Below are positions 54,001 through 62,384 of a DNA stretch of 64,000 nucleotides, piece after piece. Each line of letters starts with the position of its first letter. Within the stretch, counting starts at the first letter, position 1. The position numbers and the translations under genes were made by a program. The stretch is from Diplonema japonicum (lineage: Eukaryota; Euglenozoa; Diplonemea; Diplonemida; Diplonemidae). The DNA lies in assembly GCA_964019335.1 (NCBI GenBank), contig OZ025683.1, positions 372,001 through 436,000 on the forward strand, written 5' to 3'. The notes beneath the pieces were generated by a model that worked only from the letters and a program-made list of their open reading frames with translations, was not told the DNA's origin and ran no database searches.

Positions 54001-54939
54001 GCTGCGAAAAAACTGGCCGAGATTCCCAGCGATGCCTTGGTTGTGTACACGGACGGCTCGGTAGCAGGAGGAAGAGGAGGTGCAGGGGTCGCCATCAAGG
54101 TCCCTGGCCTGGACTTCACCCTCACCACCTCGCATGGGGCCGGCGCGGTCTCCACACCCATGTGCGCCGAAGGCACCGCTATCCTGAAGGGGCTGCAGGA
54201 AGCCGGGGAGGTGTACAGGACGGCCGCGAGTCTGCGGGGGCGCCCCCTCTACCTGCTCACGGACTCCCAATCGATGCTAAGGGGGCTCGCTGGTGGCCCC
54301 GGCCGGCAGAGGGAAATCGCGGACAGACGGATCTGGGACGCCGCTTCGTGGCTCAGGACCAAGCGCTCTGGAGACGTGCATTTCTGGTTTGTTCCCTCTC
54401 ACTGCGGTGTAGCGGGGAACGAACTCGCTGACGGAGCTGCCAGGGACGGTCTGGCGAAACAATCCTGTGGAGTCAGCTACCGCTCCAGCAAAGCGGCCGT
54501 GAAGGCATGGCTGAGGGGAGCAACGCGCGCGAGGTACGGCAACGACGCTCCAGGCCATCACAGCCTCGTTACGAATGGCGACAGTCTCCCACTCCCTCCC
54601 CTCTGTAGGAGGGACGAGGTCCAGATCATACGACTCCGGACCGGGCAAACTCCCCTGATGAGAGGGTACCTACAGCTCAGGGGCCCCCTCAGGGCTTCGA
54701 GGGATCACCACCTCACCTGCCCCGCATGCGGCGTTCACTCTCCGCTAGACGCCGATCACCTGCTCAGGAGCTGTCCTTCTCTGGCCCCCGCTGCGAGAAC
54801 CTTCTTCGACACCAGGCTGCCGCTCCGCGCGCTGCTTTCCAAGCACTCCGCCGAGGTCTGCGCCTTCATCGAGGCCTCCGGGCTCTTAACATGGTCCGAG
54901 TGTGGGATCCTCCCCCCGACCAACGCTGCTCAAGGGTGA
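51002..54939 (+). pseudogene. LINE 1 ORF2, frameshifted (EN-RT-RNase H)
   Basis: Endonuclease start VVTWNCNSVRGAK and IAIQETKL in one frame to a TGA near 51381. The next frame continues with CGDFNAHHTSWD and GSWGSDHTPLQFEV, then RT text YRPISLTSCLGKLMERMV and AGFRKGRSTEEQ and FDFSKAFDRVNH to 52874. A shift near 52810 gives SGVPQGSVLGPVLF and the RT active site YADE (normally YADD). A shift near 53760 leads to RNase H (VVYTDGSVAGG, LLTDSQSML, HCGVAGNELADGAA) and a CPAC...HLLRSC finger. At least three frameshifts plus the active-site change mark it as dead. Confidence 0.9.
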
Positions 54940-55291
54940 ACATGAGCCCAAAATAGACCCCCCCCTTTTTCCCTTTTACCTTTTCCATTTCCCAAACTCT
55001 CTCTCCCCCCCCCCCACACACACACACACACACTCAAAACGGGCCAAAGAACGCCTCCCAAGAGATGGTCACGGATGGCAGGGAGGGCGCAGGCGCAGCT
55101 CGAGGTCTTCTGCGTTGAATTTTGAGGGGTTCGCCCCGCATGTAATCAGCCAAGTCGGCTGTCCCACGCAAGGGGAACGGAGAGCCAGAGGGATGGTCCA
55201 ACCCAAGTGGAGGCCCTCTTGGTTCCTCCAGACAAAAGACTGGAACACACCCCCCCAGTTTCCCCCCAGTGGTTATTATTGCAAAAAAAAA
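54940..55291 (+). other. LINE 1 3' UTR and A tail
   Basis: A C run and CA repeat (about 55006-55034) are followed by the block shared with the truncated copy at 48415-48689, and then A9. The conserved end CAGTGGTTATTATTGC is probably the RT recognition end; LINE 2 keeps CAGTGGTT followed by ATTATTATTATA. Confidence 0.7.
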
Positions 55292-55343
55292 CGCAAGGTA
55301 GGGAACGCTTAAAAAACAAAAAAAAACGCAAAGGTAGGGAAGG

Positions 55344-55373
<30 letters not shown>
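55292..55373 (+). repeat. LINE-LINE junction with two near-identical 20-nt units
   Basis: ACGCAAGGTAGGGAACGCTT is followed by an A-rich stretch and then ACGCAAAGGTAGGGAAGGCTT, before a ~30-nt A run leading into ATG 55374. These may be leader monomers of LINE 2, or duplications around a tiny A-rich insertion. Confidence 0.55.
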
Positions 55374-55374
<1 letters not shown>

Positions 55375-56594
55375 TGTCAAGTGACAAAATGACGAAGCCG
55401 AGCAAGGCGGGCGCCTCCAAGGGGCCCCTACCGGACGGGAGCGAGCCCGACCAAGACCCGCCGCAGCTAGTGCTGCAAACCACCGAGGTGGTGATCAGAA
55501 AGACCCCCCCCGAGACGACCCCCAAGACGAAGCCCACCCGGAAGCACTACGACGCAGTCGTAGCCCCGCTTGCCCCCAAGCCCACGTGGGCGGCCTTCAT
55601 TGCGCAGGCTGGACTGGGGAAGTCGATGAGGTTCGACGGTGTCCTAGGCACCATCGTAACCACAGGGACTCCCCCTCTTCAGTCCTACTCAGTGAGGGAC
55701 GGAGACACTACCCATAAGGTGGTGTTCGAGGAGCAGAAGGGATCCTTTAAAAGGAAACTACCGGGTGGGTCTCGTAGAGGGACCAAAATAGACTTCCGCA
55801 GGGAGTTCGGGGGGGCGAGCTGGTCGCAGGTGTGGGAGCTGGCCGACGAGAAGGAGGGGAGGAAGAAGAAGGCGAGAGAGGAGAAGGGGGCCAAAGCCGC
55901 AAAAAGGAAGGCCGAGGCCAGGGAAAGAGAGGAGAAGCTGGAGGCGAGGATCCAGGCGCTGGAGAGCGCCGAGAAGGAAGAGGGAGGCGGGATGGAGGAC
56001 GACTGGGGCTGGAGGGAAGCCATGGACAGGCGGATTGCCGAGTTGGAGCAGGCGAGGGAACAGGCCGGGCTGTGGGAGAAGGCGTGCGAGAGGAAGGTGG
56101 AAGAGGTGGAGATGAGAGGGGTGCGTACGGACGAGAGGACTGAGGAGCTGAACAGGAGGGTGGGCCTGGTGGAGGGCGAGCTTGGTGGCCTGAGGGGGGA
56201 GATTTCTTCCTTGAAGGCGTCATCGGAGAGGACGGAGCGGTCGGTGGAGGAGCTGAAGCAAGGGATGAACAGATTACTCATCCACTTGACTACAGGAGCC
56301 CCCCCACCAGGAACCTCCGAGGAGGCAGACGGGTCCCCAGAACAGAGGGGACACGTGCCGTCCACCGATGGCGCTGACGAGGGGACTGACACCCCAGACT
56401 GCCCCAGGCACGCTGCGACACCGGAGAGAAAGGGTACCGTAGCACCTTTATGCTACGACACCCCCCCACCAGCCGAAAGGCTCGTAGGAGTTGCCACAAC
56501 AAGGCAGACAACCCTACACACCACCCCCTCGCAGACAACGCCCCTGCACAAGGTGAACCCTCCCGTAAAAAGGAAGGTTGAAGGCCAGTACTAA
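55374..56594 (+). CDS. LINE 2 ORF1 protein (coiled coil)
   Basis: 406 residues from ATG 55374. The N-terminal third is basic/Pro-rich, then a compact segment (WAAFIAQAGLGKSMRFDGVL, SYSVRDGDTTHKVVFEEQ). Residues ~160-310 are a long charged coiled coil (EAREREEKLEARIQALESAE, RRVGLVEGELGGLRGEISSL). The tail is Pro/Thr-rich. This plan, a trimer-forming coiled coil without RRM or CCHC, is common in LINE ORF1 proteins that bind the element RNA. It has little similarity to the ORF1 of LINE 1. The TAA (56592-56594) lies inside the start of ORF2. Confidence 0.85.
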
Positions 56595-59500
56595 GGGCCG
56601 TGCAATCTCATTCAACACCCCTTTCACCCCCTTTCCCACACCGTCTCTCACTCCCTGTCCCTACTCCCAAACCCCCAACACTACACCCCATCTAAACGAA
56701 GATGAAGTACTACCCAGCCTCTCAAGCCCTGGAAGCTGGGGTGACCGCAAAGGCAGCACATCATCACCACATCACCATCCCTCATCTTTCCCTCTCTCCA
56801 CGCACAATTCCTCCCCAAACAAGCACTCACAAACTCCCGTCACCGGTGACGAAGTATTACCCAGTATCCAAAGGCCTGGACCTAGGGGTGACCACACAGG
56901 CAATCTTCACATTCGCAGAAATCCCGCAGCCAGAGGTCCGCACGGAAAACACTTACTGAGCTGCGGGGACATAGAAGCGAACCCCGGTCCAACCACCGAA
57001 AAGACAACAAGAGTTGAACACTCTCTCCCTCCCGTCCCCTCTACTTCCTCTCTCTCACAGGCACACTCCAACACAACACCACCACCCAACAACATCAACG
57101 TACTGTCTCTCAATGTCAGATCCCTAACGGTGAGCACCACAGCGCAGCTGCTGAAGGGCATTGAGACACACAACATCGACGTGCTCCTACTCCAAGAGAC
57201 TTTCCTGAGGCCGTCGAAAGATATAACCGGAGTCTTCACTGGGTTCAAGGCATACCGCCGAGACCGAACACGACCGGTGAAAAGAGGAAAGCAAATCAGC
57301 GGAGGGGGTCTCGTCACACTGGTCAGAGAATCGATACCGTCGAAACAGATCGAAGTTCTTCAGAAACCCAGCGACGTGACGGAAAGACTCGACGTAGAGA
57401 TCTCGCTGCCCAACCGGAAGCCGTACAGACTCGTCAACCTGTACCTGCCTCCGACAACGGGTAGAGACGGCGACGACAGACCACCCCCCGAGAAATATTT
57501 CCGCCCGGCAGAGCTGCCTCATGACAGTTACACCATCATCGCCGGTGACATGAACGCCCACCACACGATGTGGGACAAAAGGGGCACTCCGAATAAGCTG
57601 GGAGAAATACTGCACAGCTGGATGCTGCGATGGGGCTACAGCACATGGAACAAGAGCAGCGAAGCCACGATCCTGAACCCGTCAGGAAACCCAACCTCTC
57701 CGGACATGGTAATGAGCGGCGCAGAGTTCGACAAATCTTCTTGGAGGACGTTGCCAGCAATGGGCTCAGACCACGTTCCGATGTTCTTCAGTCTGAGAGG
57801 GGGAGTCAGCCAACCGACCAGAAGAGTACTCTACTCTTGGGGGAAGGAGGCAAGGAGCGCGTACAGGGAGACGATGGAAGAAAAGTGCAGCAGGCTGCTC
57901 AGGGCCAGAGACCCGATAAGGCTAAACGCTGAGTTTCGCACACTTCTTCTTCTATCGGCAACCGAATCGTGCGTCCCCAGGAAAGGACAGAAGAAAGGGA
58001 AGGTTTGGTGGAACGACGAGATTGACGCACTCGCAAGGCGACGAAGCACACTGAAGGCGAAGCTGTTGTCCGAGGATCACGACGGGAACGACGAAGACCT
58101 GGCACGTCTAGCGGCGATGGAGGCTGAGCTGGACAGGGCGATAACGAGCGGGAAGCAGGCTGCCTGGGGCGACTACACCAAGAAGTTGTCCAAGGACGGA
58201 AACCTGACGCAAGCCTTCTCGGTCATCCGCAGATTCGACGGTCGCAGCGAGAAGCCACCAATAGCCCCGCTCCGACGAGGAAACGGTATCGCCACCACCG
58301 ACAGGGAGAAGGCCAGTGTACTCGTCGAACACTACGCGAGGGCCTGCTCCCCAAGGACGACTGCCAAGTCGGAGGAAGTGATCACCACCATCAAGAAGGA
58401 CGCGAAGCCCGGGACAGACAACGACTTCCCCCTGGTAACGAAGGACGAGCTGGACTCGGTGCTGCGAAGGCTGAAGAAGGGCAAGGCTCCGGGCCCAGAC
58501 GGCATCTACAACGAAATGCTGAAGTACCTGGGACCGGTGGCCAGGGAAGTTCAACTCCTCCTCTACAACTCATCCCTCCAGACCGGTGTCGTCCCTGCCG
58601 AATGGAGGCGGTCTTCCATCATCCCCCTCATGAAAAAGGGCAAAGACCAATCCGAACCCGCCTCGTACAGGCCGATCGCGCTGACGTCAAACATCGTGAA
58701 GACGTTGGAGCGAATAGTCAAGGACAGGATGTGCTTCCTGCAGGACACAGGACGGGTAAGGCAATTGCACACATCGCAGGCGGGTTTCCGGAAAGGGAGG
58801 TCCACGGAGGAAAACGTGCTGTACGCCGCCTCAAAGCTCAAAAGTGTCAGACTGAGCCAAGGTCTGGGGGGTCTCCTGCTGTTCGACTTCAAAGGAGCCT
58901 TCGACACAGTCTGGCACAAGGGAGTGATCGCAAAGCTGATAGGCGACGGATACCCTCCCAAGCTCGTGAAATGGATCACCTCTTTCCTCGACCAACGTAA
59001 AGCCTCCGTCTGTGTGAACGGGGAACACGGCTGCGTGAAGACAATGACAGGGGGCGTACCCCAAGGCACCATCCTGGCCCCGCAGCTCTTTTCCATCTAC
59101 GTCAACGACCTGGCCAGGTTGTACAGGAAGGCTGGAATCGACGCGGTAGTGTACGCAGACGACATAGCGATAGTGCTGGAGGCGGGGAGTCCTGCCGAGC
59201 TGAACAAGAAGGTGCAACGCGCGGTGAGCCTCACGGAGCGATGGTGCGAGACGTTCTCGATGAAACTGTCCCAGGAAAAGACAGAGTTCATGCCGGTAGA
59301 GGGACAGTTCTGGAACTCGCACGACAGTCTCGCAAACCTCATCAACGCCCGCTTCCCCTCGAGTGGGGCGAAAGTCAAGGTGGTACGCGAGGCTAAATAT
59401 CTTGGCGTCACCTTCGACGAAAGCATGAACTTCCACGAGCATGTGCAGAAGGTGAAGGGAAAGATCAACAGCCGTCTTCGCCTGCTGCGCAAACTCGCCG

Positions 59501-60906
59501 GAACAAGGTGGGGCTGCCGCAAGCACACCCTAAGGACGCTGTACCTGACGTACGTCCAACCGGTTCTGCGCTACTGTCTCGGTGCTTACGGCAACTTCGT
59601 GGGACATGCTGCTCTGGCCGAGTTCGACTCGCTACAATACACAGCAGCGAGGTTGATAACGGGATGCTTCGACAAGACTTCCGCGACGGTGACCAGGTCA
59701 GAGGCGGGCATCTGGGAGATTGAATCCTTGCTGGAACACGACACCCTGGTGCTCTACGAGAAGGCACAGCGTCAACCGGGGACGACAGCGGAGAAGGCAA
59801 CAAAGATATCCGGGGGTCAGATGTGGTACGGGAAAAGCTGGCGAAACACCGCGCTCGACTTGGCGAAGAGTCACGGGATGCCGGAACGCGAAGACCTACC
59901 ACACCACTCAGTCACTCAGAGCGCAGACCTGCAGCTCCCTCCATGGGTCCAACCCAAAGTCCTGTTCCACCCCGACCTAGTCCGCAAGGTACACAAGAAG
60001 GACGAAAAAAGTCTCAAACTCCGAGCGGCCTTCGAATCGATCAGGAGGCACGGCATCCCAGATGTGATCGTCTACACCGACGGGTCAGTCACCGGACACA
60101 GGAACGGCGGTTCGGCAGCTGTGATAAGGATCGGGTCTGACACACCGAAGCAGGCTCGCAAGAGCGGAGGAGCAGTGACTTCGGCCTACCGATGCGAACT
60201 GAAAGCGCTGAACCTGGGGCTGCAATTGACACTGTACCATACCCGGAGACAAGGTGTGACGACCGGAGTAGTGCTGCTGTGCTCGGACTCCCAGTCGGTG
60301 ATCAGAAGACTGATGCAGGGCCACAGAGAGATGAGGCAGAAGGAGGAACTGCTGGCTTGGAAATGGCTGGACGCGCTTGACCGCCAAGGCCTCTCCACCA
60401 TCATCCAGTACGTTCCCGGACACTGCGGCCTACCAGGTAACGAGCAAGCCGACCGACACGCCAAACGCGCCGCAAAGGAGTCGACACCGGACGGACCGAC
60501 GGACCTGATGACCACAAAGAGCCTCATCAAGAGGTCGGTGAACCGCGACTGGGCAGCCTCGTGGGAGAAGACGGGTCGGGACAAGAAGTACCGAGAGGAG
60601 ATCGGCGCGAGGTACCTCCCCTTGAAGGAACTGTCCTGCAGACACGATGAGGTACAGATAACGAGACTGCGAACGGGCAGGAGCCACCTGACTTGCGGTT
60701 TCCTGTCGAAACCCGTCCAGAATGACATACGTTGCCTCTCGTGCCATTCGATCCAGGACAGACACCATCTGCTGATCGGGTGCCCAGCTGGAGACAAGGT
60801 CCGCGAAGAGATCTTCGGGGATGACATCCCCACGACCACGAAGGAGATGCTCACAATGAGGGTGAGTGAAACCGCCTCCTACCTGAAGAGGATGGACCTC
60901 ATCTGA
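56569..60906 (+). CDS. LINE 2 ORF2: endonuclease-reverse transcriptase-RNase H, no AUG start
   Basis: The frame opens after a TAA at 56566-56568 and runs to TGA 60906 (about 1445 codons). The first in-frame ATG lies only inside the endonuclease (DMNAHH), so ORF2 is probably reached from ORF1 by a +1 shift or by reinitiation within 56569-56594. A ~130-residue Pro/Ser-rich stretch carries the 2A motif GDIEANPGP. Endonuclease: LSLNVRSL, LLQETF, AGDMNAHHTMWD, GSDHVPMFF. RT: GKAPGPDGIYNEML, YRPIALTSN, AGFRKGRSTEEN, FDFKGAFDTVWH, GGVPQGTILAP, YADD. RNase H: YTDGSVTGH, CELKALNLGL, CSDSQSV, GHCGLPGNEQAD. Final finger CLSC...HHLLIGC. Confidence 0.93.
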   Translation, partial: KGRLKASTKGRAISFNTPFTPFPTPSLTPCPYSQTPNTTPHLNEDEVLPSLSSPGSWGDRKGSTSSPHHHPSSFPLSTHNSSPNKHSQTPVTGDEVLPSIQRPGPRGDHTGNLHIRRNPAARGPHGKHLLSCGDIEANPGPTTEKTTRVEHSLPPVPSTSSLSQAHSNTTPPPNNINVLSLNVRSLTVSTTAQLLKGIETHNIDVLLLQETFLRPSKDITGVFTGFKAYRRDRTRPVKRGKQISGGGLVTLVRESIPSKQIEVLQKPSDVTERLDVEISLPNRKPYRLVNLYLPPTTGRDGDDRPPPEKYFRPAELPHDSYTIIAGDMNAHHTMWDKRGTPNKLGEILHSWMLRWGYSTWNKSSEATILNPSGNPTSPDMVMSGAEFDKSSWRTLPAMGSDHVPMFFSLRGGVSQPTRRVLYSWGKEARSAYRETMEEKCSRLLRARDPIRLNAEFRTLLLLSATESCVPRKGQKKGKVWWNDEIDALARRRSTLKAKLLSEDHDGNDEDLARLAAMEAELDRAITSGKQAAWGDYTKKLSKDGNLTQAFSVIRRFDGRSEKPPIAPLRRGNGIATTDREKASVLVEHYARACSPRTTAKSEEVITTIKKDAKPGTDNDFPLVTKDELDSVLRRLKKGKAPGPDGIYNEMLKYLGPVAREVQLLLYNSSLQTGVVPAEWRRSSIIPLMKKGKDQSEPASYRPIALTSNIVKTLERIVKDRMCFLQDTGRVRQLHTSQAGFRKGRSTEENVLYAASKLKSVRLSQGLGGLLLFDFKGAFDTVWHKGVIAKLIGDGYPPKLVKWITSFLDQRKASVCVNGEHGCVKTMTGGVPQGTILAPQLFSIYVNDLARLYRKAGIDAVVYADDIAIVLEAGSPAELNKKVQRAVSLTERWCETFSMKLSQEKTEFMPVEGQFWNSHDSLANLINARFPSSGAKVKVVREAKYLGVTFDESMNFHEHVQKVKGKINSRLRLLRKLAGTRWGCRKHTLRTLYLTYVQPVLRYCLGAYGNFVGHAALAEFDSLQYTAARLITGCFDKTSATVTRSEAGIWEIESLLEHDTLVLYEKAQRQPGTTAEKATKISGGQMWYGKSWRNTALDLAKSHGMPEREDLPHHSVTQSADLQLPPWVQPKVLFHPDLVRKVHKKDEKSLKLRAAFESIRRHGIPDVIVYTDGSVTGHRNGGSAAVIRIGSDTPKQARKSGGAVTSAYRCELKALNLGLQLTLYHTRRQGVTTGVVLLCSDSQSVIRRLMQGHREMRQKEELLAWKWLDALDRQGLSTIIQYVPGHCGLPGNEQADRHAKRAAKESTPDGPTDLMTTKSLIKRSVNRDWAASWEKTGRDKKYREEIGARYLPLKELSCRHDEVQITRLRTGRSHLTCGFLSKPVQNDIRCLSCHSIQDRHHLLIGCPAGDKVREEIFGDDIPTTTKEMLTMRVSETASYLKRMDLI
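56950..56991 (+). other. 2A-type ribosome-skipping sequence in ORF2
   Basis: Encodes KHLLSCGDIEANPGP; the D-x-E-x-N-P-G-P core is 56968-56991. This class of sequence makes the ribosome skip the final Gly-Pro bond. Here it would release the upstream Pro/Ser-rich part, and any ORF1 fusion, from the endonuclease-RT-RNase H protein, which would then begin with Pro. Confidence 0.85.
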
Positions 60907-60951
60907 GACTCTCACGACCGCCGAGCCGCTGACCGCAATCGCAGGACGTAG

Positions 60952-60987
<36 letters not shown>

Positions 60988-61525
60988 AACAGAAAAAAGT
61001 GAACCAAAAAGTACTAGTGAACCCTCTCCCCCTCCCCCTGTGTTTCCCATTATTACCCTGTCGTGCACCCCAACTTCTGTCTTCACCTTTCCCCGCCCCT
61101 TCACACATCCCCCCGTATCATTTCCCTTTGTTTTGAATTTTCTAAGGCTCCGCCGCCCAACAAAGCTGGCTGAAGGGGATGCCTCCGTGCCAGTGTGCCG
61201 CTCGTGAGGGCGAGCACGGACGAGGTACCCCACTCCTCAAAAACCCGGAGGTTCGCCCGAAGGGTGCTGGCTTGGGAAGCGGGCTGGAGAGCTGCCGGGG
61301 TCACGGAGGTGGGCGAAGTCGCGAACACTGGAGCCCACGAACCGGCCCCACCTCCGTCCTCGGTACGTATGGATAGTTTAGCGGAAGTTTCAAGGTTATC
61401 ACATTCCTTTCCTTTCCCCCTTTCGTTAGATACAGGGAGACCCTTGGTCCACCTGTTCTGTCCCCCCCCCCCCCAGCCTTTGCTTCGCACGTCAGTGGTT
61501 CATTTATTATTATTATAAAAAAAAA
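60907..61525 (+). other. LINE 2 3' UTR and A tail
   Basis: Includes an A run (60953-60985), a pyrimidine-rich stretch, a GC-rich block (61140-61370), a C run (about 61461-61474) and the end CAGTGGTTCATTTATTATTATTATA followed by A9. No conserved open frame. Confidence 0.65.
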
Positions 61526-61536
61526 CATCAGCCTCT
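61525..61536 (+). repeat. Right copy of 12-nt direct repeat (target-site duplication)
   Basis: ACATCAGCCTCT, same as 48825-48836. It overlaps the first five bases of tRNA-Tyr. Confidence 0.75.
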
Positions 61537-61614
61537 CGTAGCTCAATTGGTAGAGCGCGCGACTGTAGAATATTAGCCATCGCGCGGCCGCTGGTTCGAT
61601 TCCGGCCGAGAGGA
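61532..61614 (+). tRNA. tRNA-Tyr (GTA) with 10-nt intron
   Basis: Acceptor CCTCTCG/CGAGAGG, D arm GCTC-AATTGGTA-GAGC, anticodon stem CGCGA/TCGCG with CT-GTA-G, T arm GCTGG-TTCGATT-CCGGC. An intron of about ten bases (61569-61578) follows position 37, the usual place in eukaryotic tRNA-Tyr. Discriminator A. T6 follows directly. Confidence 0.95.
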
Positions 61615-61620
61615 TTTTTT
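61615..61620 (+). terminator. Pol III T-run terminator of tRNA-Tyr
   Basis: Six T residues begin immediately after the discriminator base. Confidence 0.7.
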
Positions 61621-61655
61621 ACAATTTTTACAAGGTAAGGGGCGGTTGGAATAAA

Positions 61656-62384
61656 ATGCCTGTCAGACGAGCAAGGATGTCGGACTTGCTGTCCATGCAA
61701 AATTGCAACCTGAACTGCTTGCCGGAGAATTATCAAATGAAATACTACATCTATCACGCGTTTTGTTGGCCGCAATTGTTGCACGTGCACGAGGACTTCA
61801 ACGGGAAGACTGACGGGTACGTGCTGGCGAAGATGGAGGAAGACGCAGGGCAGGACGATAGCCCCGAGCATGGGCACATCACATCTTTGTCGGTGCTGAG
61901 GTCTGCGAGGAAGCTGGGTGTCGCGTCGCAGGTGATGATGAAGGCAAAGGACAATGTGCAAAGCATATTTGATGGGAAGTTCATTGTGCTTCACGTGAGA
62001 ATCACAAACGAAGCAGCGATACACCTATACCAAGAGACCCTAGGGTTCAAAGTCCATATGATAGATGAAGCCTATTACGGTGATGATGAGGACGCTTACG
62101 AGATGAAGTTAATTTTCGACCATGATCCCTATGGTGCGACTGTGAAACAAATCAGTAAAAACCCTAGACATGACGGTATCCTCGAATGGCCCGAAATCAA
62201 CCCCGAAGGCAAACTGAAGTACAACGATTACTACATTAACATGAAGAAGGAGGAAGCCGAGAGAGCCGCCACAGCCACCAGCAACAACACAGACACGAAC
62301 AGCACCCCTCTCGTCACTTCTGACCTCCAAACTCCGTCTGGTCAGAACAGGTCCAAGAACAGGAAGAAGAAGAAGAAGAAGTAA
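61656..62384 (+). CDS. NAA10: N-alpha-acetyltransferase catalytic subunit (NatA, NAA10/ARD1)
   Basis: 242 residues from ATG 61656. NatA acetylates the N-termini of nascent proteins after Met removal, on the ribosome with NAA15. N-terminus MPVRRARMSDLLSMQNCNLN and CLPENYQMKYYIYH are near-diagnostic of NAA10. The acetyl-CoA loop R-x-x-G-x-A is RKLGVA; VRITNEAAIHLYQETLGF and YYGDDEDAYEM follow. A Lys-rich tail (NRKKKKKK) ends it. It is 40 bp from tRNA-Tyr, so its promoter or trans-splice site must lie in or around the tRNA. Confidence 0.95.
   Translation: MPVRRARMSDLLSMQNCNLNCLPENYQMKYYIYHAFCWPQLLHVHEDFNGKTDGYVLAKMEEDAGQDDSPEHGHITSLSVLRSARKLGVASQVMMKAKDNVQSIFDGKFIVLHVRITNEAAIHLYQETLGFKVHMIDEAYYGDDEDAYEMKLIFDHDPYGATVKQISKNPRHDGILEWPEINPEGKLKYNDYYINMKKEEAERAATATSNNTDTNSTPLVTSDLQTPSGQNRSKNRKKKKKK

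Larger units (their letters stand above)
48837..55291 (+). mobile_element. LINE 1: full-length but decayed APE-type non-LTR retrotransposon
   Basis: It spans a short A-rich leader (ending just before ATG 48895), a broken ORF1, a broken ORF2 (endonuclease, reverse transcriptase, RNase H, CCHC-type finger) and a 3' UTR (about 54940-55282) with an A tail at 55283-55291. Its 3' UTR matches the truncated copy at 48415. It lies head to tail with LINE 2, which starts within about 85 bp. Confidence 0.88.
55374..61525 (+). mobile_element. LINE 2: intact APE-type non-LTR retrotransposon
   Basis: An intact ORF1, a +1-overlapping ORF2, a 3' UTR (60907 onward, with an internal A run at about 60953-60985) and an A tail that stops at 61525, 6 nt before tRNA-Tyr. 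No stop or frameshift is seen in either ORF, and EN, RT and RNase H catalytic motifs are complete, so it could be active. Domain order EN-RT-RNase H with an N-terminal 2A motif resembles the ingi/L1Tc group of trypanosomatids (family knowledge), but relatedness was not tested. Confidence 0.9.

Noticed and set aside
55685-56392. 235-codon minus-strand frame opposite LINE 2 ORF1
   Set aside because: Ser/Pro bias is the complement of the charged coiled coil; no domain seen.
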